This document shows positions 6,638 to 10,039 of a stretch of 10,039 nt of DNA, one piece after another (positions within the stretch are counted from its first letter, which is position 1; the number at the start of each line of letters is the position of its first letter). The position numbers and the translations under genes were made by a program. The stretch spans positions 1-10,039 of the forward strand of contig JAFGNG010000112.1 in NCBI GenBank assembly GCA_016927125.1, written 5' to 3'. The notes under the pieces were generated by a model, which was not told where the DNA came from, did no database searches, and was given only the letters and a program-made list of their open reading frames with translations. Source of the DNA: Planctomycetota bacterium (GTDB taxonomy: Bacteria; Planctomycetota; SZUA-567; JAFGNG01).

Positions 6638-7696
6638 CTACGGATGCCCGCCGGGGTTATCCAGCCCCAGCCCTTCCTCCAGCCCGAACATGATATTCAG
6701 GTTCTGCGCCGCCGAGCCCGCCTGTCCCTTCACCAGGTTGTCGATGTGCGAGATCGCCCGGAAGACGCCGGTGCGCTCGTCGCAGGCGACCTGGATATTG
6801 ACATAATTGCTGCCCCGCACCTGGCCGGTGCCGCTCTTTTCCGTTGCGTCCAGCACGCGGACAAACTTATCCCCGGCGTAAAACTCCTGGTAAGCAGAGA
6901 GCGCTTTTTTCTGGGTCATATCCTTCGGGAGCTTCCCGTAAAGGGTGGAGAGAATCCCCCGCGTCATCGGTACGACCTGCGGGGTGAAGCTGACTTGAAT
7001 CTCCTCACCCGCCAGCGTGGAAAGTTCCTTTTCAATCTCCATCACATGCTGATGCCCGGCAAGCTTATAGGCGAAGGAATTATCATACTGCTCCGGATAA
7101 TGGAAGGGCGCGGCCGGTTTCTTGCCCGCGCCGGATACCCCGGTCTTGCAGTCGCAGATAATGCCGGATTTTTCCACGCACCCGGCCTTGACCGCGGGGG
7201 CGAGTCCCATGATGCAGGAGATCGCGAAACAGCCGGGATTGCCGACCACCTGCGCCTGGCTAATCGCTTCCCGGTGAAATTCGCTGAGACCATACACGCT
7301 CTGGTTGAGGAGTTCCGGCGCCTGGTGCTCCGGATTAAGCCCCTGGCGGAGCGCATATTCTTTGTAAACTTCAATTGAGCCGAACCGGAAGTCGCCGGAG
7401 TAGTCAATCACCTTGCGGCCCTTGGCCACCTCCGCCGCGGCGCCACGTTGCGCCACACCGTCAGGGGTAGCGTAGATCACTACATCCGCGTCAATTTGCT
7501 GCTCTGCCTTGCTGCCGGCTTCGATTAAGGGCAGGTCGCAGAAACCGCGCAGGTACGGCCAGACGGCGGAGAGCTTTTTGCCAACATCCTGCACATCCAC
7601 CAGCGCCGCCAACTCAGCTTGCGGATGCCGGTGAAGGATCTCCACCATGCCGATCCCGCCATAGCCTCCGGCCCCGACGAGTTTAACCTTGACCAT
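6638..7696 (-). CDS. argC: N-acetyl-gamma-glutamyl-phosphate reductase
   Basis: NADPH-dependent reduction of N-acetylglutamyl phosphate to the semialdehyde, third step of arginine synthesis. The 352-residue length fits the family's usual 340-355. Visible: NADP-binding GAGGYGGIG (8-16) at the N-terminus, YATPDG (75-80), DYSGDFR (98-104), the catalytic Cys156 in VGNPGCFA, GVSGAGKKP (186-193), and the GHQHVMEIE segment (214-222) holding the active-site histidine region. The start ATG at 7694-7696 has GGGAG close upstream on the - strand, and the product begins directly with the Rossmann strand VKVKLVGAGG. It follows rsfS by 41 bases with no terminator between, so the two are probably co-transcribed; no other arginine gene is in the window. 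Confidence 0.96.
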   Translation of the reverse strand: MVKVKLVGAGGYGGIGMVEILHRHPQAELAALVDVQDVGKKLSAVWPYLRGFCDLPLIEAGSKAEQQIDADVVIYATPDGVAQRGAAAEVAKGRKVIDYSGDFRFGSIEVYKEYALRQGLNPEHQAPELLNQSVYGLSEFHREAISQAQVVGNPGCFAISCIMGLAPAVKAGCVEKSGIICDCKTGVSGAGKKPAAPFHYPEQYDNSFAYKLAGHQHVMEIEKELSTLAGEEIQVSFTPQVVPMTRGILSTLYGKLPKDMTQKKALSAYQEFYAGDKFVRVLDATEKSGTGQVRGSNYVNIQVACDERTGVFRAISHIDNLVKGQAGSAAQNLNIMFGLEEGLGLDNPGGHP

Positions 7697-7737
7697 CTTT
7701 TACTCCCGGTTATCCCAAAATTATTTAGTCTAAATAT

Positions 7738-8163
7738 TTACTCTTCATCTTCCGGTTTTGCTTCCGGCAGCGGCGTCCAGTCGAGCTGTGGGGCGTCGGC
7801 CCAGAGTTCTTCCAACTGGTAGAAATTGCGCGCGTCGAAATCGAAGATCTGCATTATCACCTCGCCGAAATCCAGCAGGATCCAGTGCCCCATGTCAAAG
7901 CCTTCTCGCCCCATGCAGTTGAGGCCGGATTCCCCCATCGCGATCTCGACATCACGGGCAATCGCGCGCAGTTGGGCTTGGTTGTGGCCGCTTGCGATGA
8001 TGAAGTAATCGGTATAGCTGCACAGCTTGCTGACGCACAGGATTTCAATATTTTCCGCCCGGTTTTCATCAGCCATTTCGGCGCAACGCCGCGCTAGGAG
8101 CTCGGAGCGATCCGGCGCATCTTTTGGCACAGGCTCGGCGCGACGGCGCCGGATTTCTGTCAT
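7738..8163 (-). CDS. rsfS: Ribosomal silencing factor RsfS (Iojap family)
   Basis: Binds ribosomal protein uL14 on the 50S subunit and blocks subunit joining, lowering translation in starvation. The 141-residue product has an Arg-rich N-terminal extension (1-20), then the Iojap domain: TDYFIIASGHNQAQLRAIA (51-69), EGFDMGHWILLDFGEVIMQIF (87-107) and RNFYQLEELWADAP (112-125), all hallmark segments, followed by a short acidic tail. ATG 8163 is preferred to the TTG at 8178 because the purine-rich ribosome site GGAAAGGGAG lies exactly between them and would be inside the coding part if TTG were used. The usual rsfS neighbour nadD is absent; instead argC follows. Upstream is the hairpin-rich intergenic stretch, and no convincing promoter could be picked there. 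Confidence 0.93.
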   Translation of the reverse strand: MTEIRRRRAEPVPKDAPDRSELLARRCAEMADENRAENIEILCVSKLCSYTDYFIIASGHNQAQLRAIARDVEIAMGESGLNCMGREGFDMGHWILLDFGEVIMQIFDFDARNFYQLEELWADAPQLDWTPLPEAKPEDEE

Positions 8164-8166
8164 AGG

Positions 8167-8176
8167 CTCCCTTTCC
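8167..8176 (-). promoter_or_regulatory. rsfS ribosome binding site
   Basis: GGAAAGGGAG on the - strand, three bases before ATG 8163 at its end, with the GGAAAG core a normal distance away. It decides the start in favour of ATG 8163 over the in-frame TTG at 8178. Confidence 0.6.
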
Positions 8177-8217
8177 AAGAGAAAATATATTTTATGCTAC
8201 TACAGTCACTTACGCAG

Positions 8218-8283
8218 TACCCCCGGTTAGAGAACCGGGACCACAAAGTGGCACAGGCTCTCCAGCCTGTGGCTGGGGGGGTA
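8218..8283. repeat. Palindromic element with three tandem hairpins
   Basis: Three perfect inverted repeats follow one another: CCCGGTT/AACCGGG (8222-8228, 8233-8239; loop AGAG), CCAC/GTGG (8241-8244, 8248-8251; loop AAA) and CACAGGCT/AGCCTGTG (8252-8259, 8264-8271; loop CTCC). TACCCCC at 8218-8224 and GGGGGTA at 8277-8283 form an enclosing inverted repeat that overlaps the first arm; TACC/GGTA remain free to pair when that arm forms. An alternative hairpin CCAGCC/GGCTGG (8262-8267, 8271-8276) competes with the third. The CACAGGCT-AGCCTGTG core resembles palindromic repeats dispersed in some PVC and related genomes. It lies between the hppA terminator and rsfS. No protein frame, tRNA feature or T-run explains it. 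Confidence 0.55.
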
Positions 8284-8287
8284 TCAA

Positions 8288-8329
8288 TGCAATCAGCCCC
8301 TGTTGTAACCGGGAAAGAGGGGGATTGCA
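8288..8329. other. Second long inverted repeat upstream of rsfS
   Basis: TGCAATC (8288-8294) pairs with GATTGCA (8323-8329), and after a two-base bulge CCCC (8297-8300) pairs with GGGG (8319-8322), making an 11-pair stem with an 18-base loop. The loop contains AACCGGG (8307-8313), a copy of one arm of the neighbouring element, so it could also pair with CCCGGTT at 8222-8228. No T-run follows on either strand. Confidence 0.4.
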
Positions 8330-8367
8330 AGAATTTTCGTTAAAGGTTGAATTTACCCGGCCGGACT

Positions 8368-8405
8368 AAAAAAACCGAGCAGCCCCGGAAAAGGACTGCC
8401 CGGTT
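8368..8405 (-). terminator. Intrinsic terminator of hppA
   Basis: On the - strand AACCGGGCAG pairs with CTGCTCGGTT (one G-T wobble), with further CC/GG pairing toward a T-rich loop, and the stem is followed by a run of seven T (8374-8368, overlapping the stem base). It is 35 bases after the hppA stop and separates hppA from rsfS transcription. Confidence 0.85.
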
Positions 8406-8440
8406 GGTAAACCAGTGGCAGGATTGCTTCGCTCAGGAGG

Positions 8441-10039
8441 TTATTCTGAGAAAAACCAACCGATGAGATCACCGTAGGCCACAATCACGCCGGAGAAGAC
8501 CACGCTCACCATGGTCATCAGCTTGATCAGGATGTTGAGCGACGGGCCGGAGGTGTCCTTGAAGGGATCACCCACAGTGTCGCCAACCACCCCGGCCTTA
8601 TGGGCTTCGCTACCCTTGCCGGTCAGGGGATGGGCCTTGGCGGGATCATCAGGAGCATAGGTTTTTTCCTGCTTTTCAATGCTCTTCTTGGCATTATCCC
8701 AGGCACCGCCCGCATTATTCAGCATGCAGGCCAGGGTAAAGCCGGCGGTGAGGCCGCCGACCAGGAGGCCGATCACCCCGGCCACGCCCAGCACCATCCC
8801 GACCAGCACCGGCACAATGATTGCCAGGAGGCTCGGAACCACCATCTCCTTCTGGGCGCCCTTGGTGGAAATCTCTACGCAGCGGGCGTAGTCGGGTTCG
8901 CCGGAGCCGTCCATAATTCCAACAATCTCGCGGAACTGCCGGCGGACTTCTTCAACCATCGCCCCGGCCGCACGGCCGACTGCCTTCATAGTCATAGCAC
9001 AGAAGACAAAGGCCATCATCGCGCCGAGAAAGACGCCGCCCAAGAGCTTCACATTCATTACCGAGAGGTCATAGGCGGTCACGAAGTCGGCCATGGTGGC
9101 GGTTGCATAATAGATTTTTCCGCCGATAGCGGCAGCCTCATCCTTGACAAAAGTGATGGAACTGCCCAGGGGGGTAAACTCCCCGGTGGCGGTGGCGAGC
9201 TTGCCGATCCAGATGCGGATTTCTTCCAGGTACGCCGCCAGGAGCGCCAACGCGGTGAGCGCCGCCGAGCCAATCGCAAAGCCCTTGCCGGTCGCGGCGG
9301 TGGTGTTACCGAGCATATCAAGCGCGTCGGTACGCTTGCGGACTTCCGGACCCAGGCCGGACATCTCCGCGTTGCCGCCCGCGTTATCCGCAATCGGGCC
9401 GTAAGCGTCGGTTGCCAGGGTGATGCCAAGGGTGGAAAGCATGCCGACCGCGGCAAAGCCCACTCCGTACAGGCCCATGGCAAAGCTGCCAGGGGCGGTG
9501 CCGAAGCCTCCCGCAAATCCGAAAGCGGCAAGGATGCCGGCTACAATCGTCACCACCGGCCAGCCGGTTGAGAACATGCCGACCGCGATGCCATCGATAA
9601 TCGTAGTCGCCGGGCCCATCTTGGCCTGCGCGGCAATCCCGAGGGTAGGCTGGTACTCGTCACTGGTGTAATACTCGGTCAATTGGCCGATGATTACCCC
9701 GGCCAGCAAACCCGCGGCCACGGAACCGAAGAGTCCGGGCGTAATCAGGTGGAATCCCCACGCCAAAACCGCTACTACCGCGAGGATCCCCAGGGAGCTG
9801 AATTTGACCCCGACTCCCAATGCCTTGAGGAGCGTCTTCATATCTGCCTGCTCTTTACATCTGACCAGGAAGATACCGATGATGGAGAGGATAATCCCGA
9901 TACCCGCGACAATCATCGGGGCAATAACATAACTGATGCCCTTGGCCAGCCCCGCGCCGAGCGCGGCAGTGGCGAGAATGGAGCCGCAGTAGGATTCATA
10001 CAGGTCCGCGCCCATGCCGGCCACGTCGCCGACATTGTC
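8441..10039 (-). CDS. hppA: Membrane-bound ion-translocating pyrophosphatase, K+-dependent class (5' partial)
   Basis: Hydrolyses pyrophosphate at the cytoplasmic membrane and pumps Na+ and/or H+ outward. The visible 532 residues start inside the signature DNVGDVAGMGADLYESY, so roughly the first 200 residues are beyond the right edge; an apparent start at 10024 is really an internal GTG valine. Many hydrophobic spans alternate with conserved loops: TDAYGPIADNAGGNAEM, the GNTTAATGKG motif (244-253), NNAGGAWDNAKK, and VGDTVGDPFKDTSGPSLNILIKLM near the end. Ala248 and Gly251 are the residues typical of K+-dependent enzymes (K+-independent ones have Lys and Thr). The glutamate in DLYESY (residue 15) is at the helix-6 position used by Na+-pumping forms, so Na+ or mixed Na+/H+ transport is likely; the residues that separate these lie outside. 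The stop TAA is at 8441-8443. Confidence 0.95.
   Translation of the reverse strand, partial: DNVGDVAGMGADLYESYCGSILATAALGAGLAKGISYVIAPMIVAGIGIILSIIGIFLVRCKEQADMKTLLKALGVGVKFSSLGILAVVAVLAWGFHLITPGLFGSVAAGLLAGVIIGQLTEYYTSDEYQPTLGIAAQAKMGPATTIIDGIAVGMFSTGWPVVTIVAGILAAFGFAGGFGTAPGSFAMGLYGVGFAAVGMLSTLGITLATDAYGPIADNAGGNAEMSGLGPEVRKRTDALDMLGNTTAATGKGFAIGSAALTALALLAAYLEEIRIWIGKLATATGEFTPLGSSITFVKDEAAAIGGKIYYATATMADFVTAYDLSVMNVKLLGGVFLGAMMAFVFCAMTMKAVGRAAGAMVEEVRRQFREIVGIMDGSGEPDYARCVEISTKGAQKEMVVPSLLAIIVPVLVGMVLGVAGVIGLLVGGLTAGFTLACMLNNAGGAWDNAKKSIEKQEKTYAPDDPAKAHPLTGKGSEAHKAGVVGDTVGDPFKDTSGPSLNILIKLMTMVSVVFSGVIVAYGDLIGWFFSE

Noticed and set aside
8164..8178. TTG start at 8178 for rsfS
   Set aside because: The strongest ribosome site, GGAAAGGGAG, would fall inside the coding part; ATG 8163 is better placed.
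8218..8283. tRNA-like cloverleaf
   Set aside because: Although three hairpins occur in 66 bases, arm lengths and loops do not fit a tRNA: no T-loop GTTCGA motif, no seven-base anticodon loop and no acceptor end.
8600..9571. 323-residue open frame on the + strand opposite hppA
   Set aside because: Composition rich in Gly, His, Arg and Ala as expected from reading a membrane protein gene backwards; no motifs.
1..10039. Mobile element, CRISPR array or defence system
   Set aside because: No transposase, integrase, regularly spaced direct repeats or defence gene families are visible; the gene content is housekeeping.

Overview
The window is GC-rich, gene-dense bacterial chromosome made almost entirely of housekeeping genes, with no sign of phage, transposase, CRISPR or plasmid functions. 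The combination of a long-type PurL with a separate glutaminase subunit PurQ, a eukaryote-like Ser/Thr kinase, a type-2 PyrF and a membrane pyrophosphatase of the K+-dependent class would fit the PVC superphylum (Lentisphaerota or Planctomycetota relatives) or a similar uncultured phylum. That placement is inference; no rRNA or marker tree can be run here.

Left part, + strand (1-3363): the 3' two thirds of purL (FGAM synthase, synthetase subunit; its start lies off the left edge), a 96-residue single-span membrane protein, an 82-residue unknown protein, and purQ. PurL and PurQ together make FGAM in purine synthesis. The two small genes between them have no known purine role. A short palindromic sequence resembling a dispersed repeat sits just before purQ.

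Middle part, + strand (about 3400-6537): a promoter-like site and a leader with a weak hairpin precede a Ser/Thr kinase whose DFG motif reads DFS. The kinase overlaps accA (acetyl-CoA carboxylase, carboxyltransferase alpha) by 11 bases, and the accA ribosome binding site lies inside the kinase gene. AccA carries a long acidic tail. pyrF (OMP decarboxylase, pyrimidine synthesis) follows after 88 bases.

Right part, - strand (6574-10039): three genes point left. hppA (membrane pyrophosphatase, 5' end off the right edge) ends at its own strong terminator. After a 190-base intergenic stretch full of inverted repeats comes rsfS (ribosomal silencing factor), then argC (arginine synthesis) 41 bases on, closed by a perfect hairpin terminator. 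The + strand pyrF operon and the - strand rsfS-argC pair converge at about 6540-6640.

The items most worth a second look are the translationally coupled kinase-accA pair with its altered DFG motif, the multi-hairpin element at 8218-8283, and the two small genes inside the purL-purQ pair. No clearly new multi-gene system is visible.
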